From Candidatus Melainabacteria bacterium (GTDB lineage Bacteria; Cyanobacteriota; Vampirovibrionia; Obscuribacterales; Obscuribacteraceae), in assembly GCA_016212515.1 (NCBI GenBank), contig JACRFZ010000086.1, positions 1-32,478 on the forward strand: 32,478 nucleotides of DNA. Direction: 5' to 3'. The position numbers and the translations under genes were made by a program. A model generated the notes under the pieces. The model did not search any database, was not told the origin of the DNA, and saw only the letters and a program-made list of their open reading frames with translations. The number at the start of each line of letters is the position of its first letter. Position 1 is the stretch's first letter. Shown piece after piece: positions 12,929 to 20,504 of this stretch.

Positions 12929-14866
12929 TTGGATTTTGAGCCCAGACAGGTAGAAAAAATTCGGCTGGATGAGGTTTGTGGCGCCTGTGAACAACAGGTG
13001 GCACAGTGTATTTGTGCAGACTCCGGACTTGAGCGAACTAAAGAGGAGGACTTTGGCGGCTCAATGGAACTAGGCGCGGAAATTAAATCTGCGCGGGCGA
13101 TTCTTGCTCCCGGCTCCTACATACAGGGCAAGTACAAAATCGAGAGCATGATAGGCGAAGGAGGCATGGGTCAGGTTTTTAAAGGTGTTCACGAGGCCCT
13201 TGATAAGTCCTTTGCCATAAAAGTTTTGCGCTCGGAGGTGGTGGCCAATGATAAAGCCATCAGACGTTTTGACCAGGAAGCAAAAGCAACAAGCCAATTG
13301 TCTCACCAAAGCCTCTGCCAGATATTTGACTATGGTCTCACAGATGGTGGCATGCCTTATCTGGTCATGGATCTTCTCGAGGGAAAAGACCTGCGGGACG
13401 TTATCGCCGAGCAAGGGCCTCTCGAACCAGGCAGAGTTATAGATCTATTTTTGGCGGTCACCGATGGCATAGACCATGCCCACAGCAAGGGAGTAATTCA
13501 CCGTGACTTGAAGCCCAGCAATATAATTGTCATAACCACCGCCACCAAGGGCGAGGCGGTAAAGGTCGTCGATTTTGGCATTGCTAAGGTAATGCCGTCT
13601 CCCGGTACTGAGAGCAATCAGCTGACCCAGACCGGGGAGATATTCGGCAGTCCACTATATATGAGCCCTGAGCAGTGCCAGGGCCTTAAGGTGGACGGAC
13701 GCTCGGATATTTATTCTCTCGGTTGTGTCATGTATGAGTGCCTTGCCGGTAAGCCTCCATTTGCAGGCGCCAATCCCGTGCAGACCATACTTAAGCATGT
13801 GAATGAAGAGCTGAAGCCCTTTGATGCCGGTTTGGAAATTCCGCAGGGTTTGCAGACGATTGTCACTCGCGCACTGGCGAAAAATCCGGACGAGCGCTAT
13901 CAAACAGTCAGAGAGTTGCACGCCGATCTGCAGAGATTGCGCGCCGGTGAGGCTCCATCTAAGTCTGCCGGGCGAGGCAGTGCGCCTATGCAATATCTCA
14001 GGTCTAGAAAGAAGATGCTGCTATTGGCTGCAAGTATCTTTATGTTTTCCACCATGGTGATTGTTGGCTCAGCATTTTTTCAGTATTTTCAGACCCTCTC
14101 ACGTTTATCTCAGGGAGCGAACATATTTGCCAGCGACGAGCCCTGGCGCCTCACGTTTGAACAGGGAAAGTCTGATCAGGCAAATCGCAATGATCAATAT
14201 GCCGAGGAAAAATTTAGGCGCGCCCTGGAGCAAGCGAAGACTAGCAGTAATCCGGAGCTAGCCCGTCTGCAAATCCTGCAGCGACTGGGCGATCTGTATA
14301 TCGAATGTGCTGAAAAGGGTCAGGACTCATACCCGGAAGCAAGAAAATGTTTTACAGAGGCAGTCTCCCTTGCCCTCAAGAGCGGCACGTTATTCGATAG
14401 AGCTCACACACTGGAGCGCCTTGCAGAGGTTGAGTATAAGTTGAAAGAGTACAACGATGCCGAGAAGCATTTCCAACAGGCACTGGAATTCAGAGAGAAA
14501 GAACCTTCTCCAATTCCGATGTCGAGCACCCTGATGAAACAGGGTAATAATTTCAAAAGACTGAAAAAATGGGAAGCCGCCCACCAGGCGTACGTTAGAG
14601 CTGCAGAGTATCTGGCGAAAGTACCGGGACAGGAACTCTTCATTGGCAACGCCTATAAAGGTATTGCCCAGACTAACAATATGATGGGTAGATATTCCGA
14701 ATCAGATGGGGCCTTCAAGCAAGCTGAAGAGTACCTGACCAAGGCAAATAGTATAGCCGCCAGAGCAGATCTGCAGTTGGCCGTCAAAGAGCATATGGAG
14801 ATGCTTGTGCGCATCGGGCGAACTCAGGAGGCTGAGGCTCTCAAGGCAAAGCTGAAATTACATTGA
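12929..14866 (+). CDS. PknB-type transmembrane Ser/Thr protein kinase with C-terminal TPR domain
   Basis: The protein has 645 residues from a TTG start; a stop codon lies 12 bases upstream in frame, so TTG is the first option, with AGG about 8 bases upstream. Residues 18-30 are Cys-rich (Cys-Gly-Ala-Cys, Cys-Ile-Cys), possibly a zinc site. The kinase domain spans about 70-330: glycine loop Gly76-Glu-Gly-Gly-Met-Gly81, Lys98, His191-Arg-Asp193-Leu-Lys195 and Asp215-Phe-Gly217, followed by Ser-Pro-Leu-Tyr-Met-Ser-Pro-Glu-Gln. All catalytic residues are intact. One transmembrane helix lies near 362-385. The remaining 250 residues are TPR helices that would sit outside the membrane and could sense a ligand or partner. 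The kinase phosphorylates Ser/Thr of unknown targets. Confidence 0.92.
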   Translation: MDFEPRQVEKIRLDEVCGACEQQVAQCICADSGLERTKEEDFGGSMELGAEIKSARAILAPGSYIQGKYKIESMIGEGGMGQVFKGVHEALDKSFAIKVLRSEVVANDKAIRRFDQEAKATSQLSHQSLCQIFDYGLTDGGMPYLVMDLLEGKDLRDVIAEQGPLEPGRVIDLFLAVTDGIDHAHSKGVIHRDLKPSNIIVITTATKGEAVKVVDFGIAKVMPSPGTESNQLTQTGEIFGSPLYMSPEQCQGLKVDGRSDIYSLGCVMYECLAGKPPFAGANPVQTILKHVNEELKPFDAGLEIPQGLQTIVTRALAKNPDERYQTVRELHADLQRLRAGEAPSKSAGRGSAPMQYLRSRKKMLLLAASIFMFSTMVIVGSAFFQYFQTLSRLSQGANIFASDEPWRLTFEQGKSDQANRNDQYAEEKFRRALEQAKTSSNPELARLQILQRLGDLYIECAEKGQDSYPEARKCFTEAVSLALKSGTLFDRAHTLERLAEVEYKLKEYNDAEKHFQQALEFREKEPSPIPMSSTLMKQGNNFKRLKKWEAAHQAYVRAAEYLAKVPGQELFIGNAYKGIAQTNNMMGRYSESDGAFKQAEEYLTKANSIAARADLQLAVKEHMEMLVRIGRTQEAEALKAKLKLH

Positions 14867-15021
14867 ACGCCAGGGGCAGAGGCTGGAAGCGACTATTGCG
14901 TGCTTTCTAGCTCAGTTGCGGCAAAACATGCCAGGGAGGATGACCCAGACCAGCCATGCTCTCTGGACGTATGGTAGTCTTCTTGCACTATTGCAATTGC
15001 CGAGTAAAGAGGAGCCGCGTG

Positions 15022-16332
15022 GTGATCAAGCATATCCAGATTCTTTCCCTGAGCTTGAGTTTTTCTGTCCTCAGCCTGGCGGCTTTCGCTCCGGTGCTGG
15101 CCCAACAGCCGGTTCAGGGGCAGGCTCAATCGGTTCCCACCAACAATGTATCAATGAGTCTCTATCATGTGGTGCGGGGCGGCAATGGTGAACAGCTCTT
15201 CGTCACACCCGACGGACAGGCCGTGCCTCTGCCCGGCGTCGGCATTGAAGGTCACCGGGTGGCAGTTTATACCGGTTCGGGCGGACAGCGCTGGTATGTT
15301 GATAAAACCGGTCAGCAGGTGGATTTGCCGCCGCTTCCCGGTCCCCAAACTTTTCCCACTCAGCCTTACGGGGGCGGCTATGGTCAGCCTCAGGGGGGCG
15401 GCAATTATCAGGGTGGTTATGCTGGAAGTGCTCCCATGGGAAGTCCCAATTATGCGCAACCAGGTTATGCGCAACCAGGTTATGCGCAACCAGGTTATGC
15501 GCAACCAGGTTATACGCAACCTGCTTACGGACAGCCGGCCATGCCGCCTTATGGTGGTTACCCGCAGTCTAACTTCTACGGCAACCAGCCCCCTTATCAA
15601 GGCGGGAATTATCAAACCCAGCCTCCCGTGCAGGTTAATGTAGATCCTTCCGTCAGCTCTTCCTCAGGCAACGGTGGCGGCGGTTCCAGCAGCGGCGGCG
15701 GCAGTGGCGCTGTCAGCAGTGGTGTGGGGGCCTTTGCCGGCTCCATGCTGGGTTCGACACTGGGCTCGGTGCTTGGTAATTCCTTCGGCGGTGTGCCGTA
15801 TGGAATGCCCATTTATAGCGGCGCGCAGGGTCCCTATTACATGGGTGCCGGTGGGCAGACCAACTATATTTCCAATAACAATGAGGTTAGCAGGCATTTT
15901 AGCGAGTTCAACAGTCAGCACGACTGGTATCACCACCAGTCTAATGATGCCAACGGCCGTTACAACGGCGGCGGCAATAATGCAAATGGTGGTGGCAACA
16001 ATGCCAATGGCGGCGGTATGAGACCGGGGGAAAACGGTGGCGGTATTTATCACGGCGGTGGTGACGGCGGCATGAGACCGGGAGAAAACGGTGGCGGCAT
16101 TTATCACGGCGGTGGTGACGGCGGTATGCGTCCGGGCGAAAATGGCGGCGGCGAACGTCGTGAAGGCGGTATGGGCGGTATGGGCGGCGGCGAACGTCGC
16201 GAAGGCGGTATGGGCGGTATGGGCGGCGGTGAACGTCGCGAAGGCGGTATGGGCGGTATGGGCGGCGGCGAACGTCGCGAAGGCGGCATGGGCGGCGGCC
16301 GGCGGGGCGGCGGCGGTGGTCGCCGACGTTAA
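15022..16332 (+). CDS. Secreted Gly-rich repetitive protein
   Basis: The protein has 436 residues from a GTG at 15022, chosen because AGAGGAG ends exactly 7 bases upstream and the signal peptide then begins at residue 1 (Met-Ile-Lys-His, Leu/Ser-rich core, cleavage after Val-Leu-Ala). Residues 30-95 form a compact region of short beta-like repeats (Gly-Gln-x-Val-Pro-Leu-Pro, Gly-Gln-Gln-Val-Asp-Leu-Pro). It is followed by Tyr-Ala-Gln-Pro-Gly tandem repeats, a Gly/Ser linker, a Gly-rich apolar segment (about 235-265) that could insert in or lie on a membrane, an Asn/Gly section, and then tandem Met-Arg-Pro-Gly-Glu-Asn and Gly-Glu-Arg-Arg-Glu-Gly units. The tail is Arg/Gly. It looks like a surface, adhesive or structural protein. 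Function is unknown. Confidence 0.75.
   Translation: MIKHIQILSLSLSFSVLSLAAFAPVLAQQPVQGQAQSVPTNNVSMSLYHVVRGGNGEQLFVTPDGQAVPLPGVGIEGHRVAVYTGSGGQRWYVDKTGQQVDLPPLPGPQTFPTQPYGGGYGQPQGGGNYQGGYAGSAPMGSPNYAQPGYAQPGYAQPGYAQPGYTQPAYGQPAMPPYGGYPQSNFYGNQPPYQGGNYQTQPPVQVNVDPSVSSSSGNGGGGSSSGGGSGAVSSGVGAFAGSMLGSTLGSVLGNSFGGVPYGMPIYSGAQGPYYMGAGGQTNYISNNNEVSRHFSEFNSQHDWYHHQSNDANGRYNGGGNNANGGGNNANGGGMRPGENGGGIYHGGGDGGMRPGENGGGIYHGGGDGGMRPGENGGGERREGGMGGMGGGERREGGMGGMGGGERREGGMGGMGGGERREGGMGGGRRGGGGGRRR
15451..15525 (+). repeat. 15-bp tandem repeat, four perfect copies and one degenerate
   Basis: The unit tatgcgcaaccaggt occurs at 15451, 15466, 15481 and 15496 without change, then a diverged copy at 15511. It encodes Tyr-Ala-Gln-Pro-Gly. 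Confidence 0.95.
16018..16299 (+). repeat. 54-bp and 39-bp in-frame tandem repeats
   Basis: Two 54-bp units start at 16018 and 16072, with a partial third at 16126 (Met-Arg-Pro-Gly-Glu-Asn-Gly-Gly-Gly). Then four 39-bp units with GAACGTCG at 16153, 16192, 16231 and 16270 encode a 13-residue Gly-Gly-Gly-Glu-Arg-Arg-Glu-Gly-Gly-Met unit. Confidence 0.9.
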
Positions 16333-16389
16333 TTCCCATAGGTGAGCATTATCTAGTCAAGGCTGACCTGCCAAGTAGCAAGTAAATAG

Positions 16390-16460
16390 CTCTCAGGGTG
16401 GTATCTTTTCATCGATATATCCACTGGGAGATAAGGAAATGGCTACAACCACCCTGAGAG
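16390..16460 (+). promoter_or_regulatory. Inverted repeat enclosing the gcvT start
   Basis: ctctcagggtggt (16390-16402) and accaccctgagag (16448-16460) are a perfect 13-bp inverted repeat. The 45-base loop holds the ribosome-binding site (AAGGA) and the start codon at 16439. In mRNA this would be a long hairpin with the start in its loop. Confidence 0.6.
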
Positions 16461-17542
16461 AAACACCGCTGGCCTCGGCGCACCGCAAACTGTCGGCGCG
16501 GATGGTGGATTTCGCCGGTTGGAACATGCCGGTGCAGTATAAGTCGATTGTCACTGAGCATATGGCAACGCGCGAGCGTCTTGGTATTTTCGATGTCTCT
16601 CACATGGGCGAGTTTCTAGTCACCGGCGATAAGGCCGCCGATTTCGTGCAATATGTAATTGCCAATGATGTAAATCGGTTGACCGAGCCCAATCGTGCTC
16701 TCTATTCTCAACTTTGCTACGAAGATGGTGGCACCGTCGATGATTTGATTGTCTATCGCCGCAAAGACAATTTTATGTTGGTAGTCAATGCGTCCAACAT
16801 CGAGAAAGATTTTGCCTGGCTCAAAAGCCATGCCGGAAAGTTTGGTGTTACCCTCACCGACCTTTCGGACGAGACCGGTCTGATTGCCTTGCAAGGTCCG
16901 CAGGCTGTGCCGCTTTTGGCTGAAATTGCCGGAGACTTCGTTTCTTCCCTGCCCTCTTTCGGTTATGGTGAAGCCACCGTGGATGGTGTGAGCTTCAGTT
17001 TCGGTCGCACCGGTTATACCGGTGAGGACGGCTTCGAGATTTTTGTGCCTTCCGCCAAGGTGGAATGGCTCTGGAACACCCTTCTGGAAAGAGGCGCCGG
17101 TCGCGGTATCGAGCCTTGCGGTTTGGGTGCCCGCGATACGCTGCGCCTGGAAGCCGGTCTTCCCCTGTACGGCCACGAATTGGAGAAAGACATTACTCCC
17201 ATCGAGTCTGGGCTTGGCTGGAGCGTTAAGCCTGAGAAGGGCGATTTCATTGGTCGTGAAGTTCTGGCTAAGCAGAAAGCCGGTGAGCTTTCCAGGCAGA
17301 TTGTCTGCTTGAAGGCCGAGGGTAAGGCGTTACCTCGTCAGGGCTATGCTGTTTTGCACGGCGACCAGGAAGTGGGCAAAATAACCAGCGGCTCTCAGGG
17401 AATATTTGTTGGTTATCCCATTGCCTTTGCCATGGTTCCCAAAGAATTGACCAAGGTGGGAACGGAACTTTCAATCGCTATTCGGGATACCAAAGTGCCT
17501 GCCAAAGTTGTGACAAGACCGTGGTATAAGCGCAAAAAATAA
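16439..17542 (+). CDS. gcvT: Glycine cleavage system T protein (aminomethyltransferase)
   Basis: The protein has 367 residues, the normal length of the family. It transfers the methylene group from the aminomethyl-lipoyl H protein to tetrahydrofolate and releases ammonia. Family motifs are present through the chain: Phe-Ala-Gly-Trp-Asn-Met-Pro-Val-Gln-Tyr near 24-33, Phe-Asp-Val-Ser-His-Met-Gly-Glu near 50-57, Gly-Tyr-Thr-Gly-Glu-Asp-Gly-Phe-Glu near 193-201, and Ala-Arg-Asp-Thr-Leu-Arg-Leu-Glu-Ala-Gly-Leu near 230-240. It is a cytoplasmic enzyme. gcvH follows 1.05 kb downstream after a membrane-protein gene; gcvP and lpd are not in the window. AAGGA precedes the ATG, inside the loop of an inverted repeat. 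No glycine riboswitch is recognisable in the 106-base upstream gap. Confidence 0.97.
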   Translation: MATTTLRETPLASAHRKLSARMVDFAGWNMPVQYKSIVTEHMATRERLGIFDVSHMGEFLVTGDKAADFVQYVIANDVNRLTEPNRALYSQLCYEDGGTVDDLIVYRRKDNFMLVVNASNIEKDFAWLKSHAGKFGVTLTDLSDETGLIALQGPQAVPLLAEIAGDFVSSLPSFGYGEATVDGVSFSFGRTGYTGEDGFEIFVPSAKVEWLWNTLLERGAGRGIEPCGLGARDTLRLEAGLPLYGHELEKDITPIESGLGWSVKPEKGDFIGREVLAKQKAGELSRQIVCLKAEGKALPRQGYAVLHGDQEVGKITSGSQGIFVGYPIAFAMVPKELTKVGTELSIAIRDTKVPAKVVTRPWYKRKK

Positions 17543-17584
17543 GAATGGAAAAGGATTCCACGGCACTGGACCGCACTGGAAGAA

Positions 17585-17710
17585 TTAGCTGACGCATGTG
17601 AGAAAGAGCAGGTAGGCTCCGCACATGGCGGCGAAGGCGATCAGATCGAGGGTACGACCCTGGGCGGGCATTCTTCTGGTCTGGGCGATGGAATGAATTC
17701 TGTAGTTCAT
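17585..17710 (-). CDS. Possible 41-residue single-span membrane protein
   Basis: In the 334-base gap after gcvT the minus strand holds an ATG frame of 41 codons. The N-terminal half is basic (Arg-Ile-His-Ser, Thr-Arg-Arg-Met) and the C-terminal half is a continuous hydrophobic helix (Leu-Ile-Ala-Phe-Ala-Ala-Met... Tyr-Leu-Leu-Phe-Leu) ending at Val-Ser. The positive-inside layout is that of a small membrane protein with its tail outside. The ribosome-binding site is weak, so coding is uncertain. The rest of the gap shows nothing I can name apart from the ribosome-binding site of the next plus-strand gene. Confidence 0.4.
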   Translation of the reverse strand: MNYRIHSIAQTRRMPAQGRTLDLIAFAAMCGAYLLFLTCVS

Positions 17711-17876
17711 GGTAATTGCTGCTTTCTAGATTCTCAAAACTGTCTGTCGTTTGCGGCGACAATTAGCTAGACTGTCTGCCTGGAAGATTTAGTAAGAAAA
17801 ACAGGAGAATTTCTTACACACCTCAAAATTGCAACCAGGTCAATAGAACAAGAGTACGCAGGCGCAGGAGGATAGG

Positions 17877-18464
17877 TTGTCCGATATCAATACAGGGCAG
17901 ATGATGGGCTTAGCACTTGGCGGCGTGGCTGTTGTCATGGTGTTTGCCGGTCCGGTGCTTATCGGTCGTATTTTTGGCAGCGGTAAAAGCAGCAAGAGTG
18001 CCGAACTGATTCCGGCTGCGGAAACTTATTTCCTCTCCTGCGGTGAATCAATGACTGTGGTGCGCCAGGTGCTCACGCGGGAATCCTTTCTTGGCTGCCG
18101 GTACCGGATTACTTACGATCGCATGGATGAAGGGCGCATTCAGGCCAGGCTCTATGGAGTTCCCAAGTTTTCCGGCGGAGCTGACCAGGGCGAAGTGAAG
18201 GCAGTGGATGTGCTGCTCAACATGCTCTTTCACCGGCTGGAAAGTGATAAGACGGAAGTGGAGTGGAGCTATGTGGTCATGAGCAGCAGAAGCCCGGCTG
18301 CCTTTTCAGTGGTGGAAGCCTGCAACAAGGCTTTTCGGGATGGGCTCAAAAGCGCTCAGAGTGCCAGGCAATCTACGGCCGAACAATTGCTGTCTGAGGA
18401 AGACGGCAAGGAGGCGGTCGCAACAGAAAAAGCAAAGGCGGACGAGCCTGAGAAGTCGGCGTGA
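17877..18464 (+). CDS. Membrane-anchored protein of unknown function between gcvT and gcvH
   Basis: The protein has 195 residues from a TTG start. The choice is supported by a perfect AGGAGG 5 bases upstream (17866-17871). Residues about 10-32 form one transmembrane helix (Gly-Leu-Ala-Leu-Gly-Gly-Val-Ala-Val-Val). It is followed by a soluble alpha/beta domain of about 110 residues (Ser-Phe-Leu-Gly-Cys-Arg-Tyr-Arg, Val-Glu-Trp-Ser-Tyr-Val) and a charged, Glu/Lys/Ala-rich tail that is probably disordered. I do not recognise the domain. It is on the same strand as gcvT and gcvH, but a terminator-like hairpin overlaps its stop, so gcvH probably has its own transcript. No link to glycine metabolism is evident in the sequence. 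Confidence 0.75.
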   Translation: MSDINTGQMMGLALGGVAVVMVFAGPVLIGRIFGSGKSSKSAELIPAAETYFLSCGESMTVVRQVLTRESFLGCRYRITYDRMDEGRIQARLYGVPKFSGGADQGEVKAVDVLLNMLFHRLESDKTEVEWSYVVMSSRSPAAFSVVEACNKAFRDGLKSAQSARQSTAEQLLSEEDGKEAVATEKAKADEPEKSA

Positions 18465-18494
18465 ATTCTCAAGCGGGAGAATTCGCCAAGTTTT
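18458..18494 (+). terminator. Terminator-like hairpin at the stop of the membrane-protein gene
   Basis: gaattctc (18463-18470) pairs with gagaattc (18477-18484) around a 6-base loop, with outer ggc/gcc pairs possible, and tttta follows at 18491. The gene's TGA (18462-18464) lies at the base of the stem. The U-run is short. Confidence 0.55.
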
Positions 18495-18590
18495 AGGTTA
18501 CATTCTTCTACGGGATAAGAAAATCTCGAACAATGTCTACTAGAATCTCTGCTACCGTAATTTGAGATCTTTTATTTGGAGTTATTACCA

Positions 18591-18989
18591 ATGTCGTCAA
18601 CGCAAGCCCTCAGTCATCCCGATGATCTCAAGTATGTGAAAACACATGAGTACATCCGAGTGGAAGGTGACATTGCCACAATAGGCATCACTGCCTTTGC
18701 CGCCGATCAGCTTGGCGACGTGACTTTTGTGGAATTGCCCAAAGTCGGCGAGAAGTTCAAAGTTGAACAGAAGTTCGGCGTTATCGAATCCGTTAAGTCG
18801 GTATCCGATCTTTATATGCCTGTCAGCGGCGAAGTGGTCGAGATCAACGAGAAGCTTAATTCCGAGCCGGAAGTCGTCAACCTTGATTGCTACACGGCCG
18901 GTTGGATGATCAAAGTCAAGCTCGACAGCCAGAACGAAGTGGCTGGGCTTATGTCTGCGGCAGACTATAAGCAATTTATCGTCGACTAA
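18591..18989 (+). CDS. gcvH: Glycine cleavage system H protein
   Basis: The protein has 132 residues from the ATG at 18591, with GGAG 10 bases upstream; an in-frame TTG 5 codons earlier is less likely. This is the lipoyl carrier of the glycine cleavage system. It shuttles the aminomethyl group between the P and T proteins and hydrogen to dihydrolipoyl dehydrogenase. The lipoylation site is clear: Glu66-Ser-Val-Lys69-Ser-Val-Ser-Asp73, with Lys69 as the modified residue. The N-terminal Tyr-Val-Lys-Thr-His-Glu-Tyr and Gly-Asp-Val-Thr-Phe-Val-Glu-Leu-Pro segments are also family hallmarks. Length is standard. It lies 1.05 kb after gcvT on the same strand. Confidence 0.97.
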   Translation: MSSTQALSHPDDLKYVKTHEYIRVEGDIATIGITAFAADQLGDVTFVELPKVGEKFKVEQKFGVIESVKSVSDLYMPVSGEVVEINEKLNSEPEVVNLDCYTAGWMIKVKLDSQNEVAGLMSAADYKQFIVD

Positions 18990-19146
18990 TAAAAGCCGCA
19001 AAGGCTTACGATAGCAGGGTCGAATGTTGCTAGACCTTGTAAAGTAAGTATTAATTTATAGGCACTCTTGGAAACTTCGATATATGATGCGGCTGTCTGT
19101 TGGTTATGCAGTTAGCCGCTTTGTCGCGGTCCCCCGGGGGGCAATT

Positions 19147-19608
19147 ATGAAACGTCAGGTCGTTATCAGGTCCACTCAACTGGGGCTTTTAGCCTTTTGT
19201 GCCGCGCTTATTTCGGCTCCCGCCTCACAGGCTTCGCCCGGTGCTGCTTCTAAGAAGAACTGCCCCCAGACAAAGACCGGGCAGTGTCAGAAGAAAGCGG
19301 TCGGTGCCGCTGAAAATCTCAGTCTCACTCAAGAATCTGCTTGTGACCTGGTGCCGGCTGGCCGCAGCCTCAAGGTGCGTCGGGATGGATCGGTTTATGT
19401 TAAGGCCGTCCACCCCTATCAGCCCGATAGTGAGCGTTTCGCTCCCGATGTGGTGATGGGTGACAAAGTCAATGCCAAAGCAGCGCTACAACTGGCTACC
19501 AGCAATCAAGACAGCATTGTGGCCAAGTACAAGCAAATCGACAAGGAATTGCCCCGCGTACATAGCCCTCGTACCGGTTTGGCCGGGCTCAATCGTAACT
19601 GGCAGTAA
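19147..19608 (+). CDS. Small exported protein of unknown function
   Basis: The protein has 153 residues from the ATG at 19147, with a G-tract (GGGGGG) 5 bases upstream; a longer frame from 19084 would bury the signal peptide. Residues 1-29 form a signal peptide (Lys-Arg, hydrophobic Leu-Gly-Leu-Leu-Ala-Phe-Cys-Ala-Ala-Leu, cleavage near Ser-Gln-Ala-Ser). The mature protein has a Cys/Lys-rich start (Lys-Lys-Asn-Cys-Pro-Gln-Thr, Gln-Cys-Gln-Lys-Lys) and one further Cys that could form disulfides. It contains a short beta-like segment (Leu-Lys-Val-Arg-Arg-Asp-Gly-Ser-Val-Tyr-Val-Lys) and a helical C-terminal region. No domain is recognised. It converges on the single-TM protein gene. Confidence 0.7.
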   Translation: MKRQVVIRSTQLGLLAFCAALISAPASQASPGAASKKNCPQTKTGQCQKKAVGAAENLSLTQESACDLVPAGRSLKVRRDGSVYVKAVHPYQPDSERFAPDVVMGDKVNAKAALQLATSNQDSIVAKYKQIDKELPRVHSPRTGLAGLNRNWQ

Positions 19609-19644
19609 CTATTGCTTTTAGCCGGCGGAGGCGCCTGCCTGCGG

Positions 19645-20442
19645 CTATTCGCCCGCTCTTTGCGTTTGTTCGCTTGCGCCCGGCGGTGTTTGACCTGCCG
19701 GTGCGGATTTTTCAGGCTCAGGCTTTTCACTGTTGCCTGGAACGACCAGACCCTGAGTCGGTTCAGGCTCAGACTTTTCGGCGCCGCCTGATGGTTTTTC
19801 TACTCCCGGTCCTTCCAGTTTGAGCTGGTTCAGTCTTTCCAATTGTTCCTGGGCCAGATCATAAAAGCGTGAGCCGGGTGTGATTTTAGCCAATTCCTGG
19901 GGCGCAGTTTGATCGTTATGATCGTTGTCGAGCTTTTCCATGGCATCCAGATAGAGTGCCTGGTTCAGCAGATCGTCGCTGTTTTCCATGCCGGCTCCGC
20001 CGAATATATCCGGCACCGGAGCCCCCCTGAGTATCTGAATGGCGGCTTTGTAGTTGCCTTGCATAATGCTGGTCTTGGCTGAATGCGCCGTATATGTGCG
20101 CACGAAGCTGATGGTCAGGGCGCCCATGGCAAAGAGCAAGCCGATAGCGATGGCTAAATCCACCACCATAGGGTGTTTATAAGTTTCCAAACGGCTGCGG
20201 CGGCGCGGCTCTATTCCTTCTATACCACCTGCTATGCCGCCGGGGATGCCGGTCAAGCTGTGGTTGCCGCCTGTCAAGCTTTGATTGCCCATGCCACCGT
20301 TGGTGCCGGCCAGCATCTTGTCGGCGATGGCATCAAGGGCGCTTGAGGAAATAGGCCTGGTGACGGGCGGCTCCGCAGCTTCCGCTGGGGGCCTGGCTTC
20401 GCCTGCCGGCTTTGCTGTTTGACTGTTAGCCTCTTGATCCAC
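19645..20442 (-). CDS. Single-TM protein with disordered flanks
   Basis: The protein has 265 residues, apparently from a GTG start. Residues 1 to about 85 are Pro/Ala/Gly-rich and include a short Gln-Ser-Leu-Thr-Gly / His-Ser-Leu-Thr-Gly repeat. One transmembrane helix follows (Val-Val-Asp-Leu-Ala-Ile-Ala-Ile-Gly-Leu-Leu-Phe, about 93-113), preceded by Arg-Arg-Arg-Ser-Arg, which places the N-terminus inside. The outer part has a short helical region (Gly-Asn-Tyr-Lys-Ala-Ala-Ile-Gln-Ile-Leu-Arg), like a single TPR helix pair, and a Pro/Glu-rich tail. It lies 62 bases downstream of the HEAT-repeat gene on the same strand, so the two probably share a transcript. Confidence 0.7.
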   Translation of the reverse strand: MDQEANSQTAKPAGEARPPAEAAEPPVTRPISSSALDAIADKMLAGTNGGMGNQSLTGGNHSLTGIPGGIAGGIEGIEPRRRSRLETYKHPMVVDLAIAIGLLFAMGALTISFVRTYTAHSAKTSIMQGNYKAAIQILRGAPVPDIFGGAGMENSDDLLNQALYLDAMEKLDNDHNDQTAPQELAKITPGSRFYDLAQEQLERLNQLKLEGPGVEKPSGGAEKSEPEPTQGLVVPGNSEKPEPEKSAPAGQTPPGASEQTQRAGE

Positions 20443-20504
20443 CTTGATTGGTCTTCTTGTGGCGGGGTAGCTTTGACTAAGACTACCTTATCATGGCACT
20501 TACG

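Noticed and set aside
15151..15615. Minus-strand frames across the Gly-rich protein gene
   Set aside because: They are repeat-driven shadows of the biased composition; the plus frame has the signal peptide and ribosome-binding site.
16350..16370. Shared ggctgacctg sequence at about 16355 and 25731
   Set aside because: A ten-base match between two intergenic spots is expected by chance and the flanks do not align.
16333..16438. Glycine riboswitch upstream of gcvT
   Set aside because: The gap is 106 bases, too short for the usual tandem aptamer, and none of the conserved aptamer core segments is recognisable.
18990..19015. Hairpin aagcc/ggctt after gcvH as a terminator
   Set aside because: Only five base pairs, no T-run.
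19620..19660. GC-rich dyad between the convergent genes ending at 19608 and 19645
   Set aside because: Only short, interrupted stems and no T-tract on either strand, so it is not a convincing bidirectional terminator.
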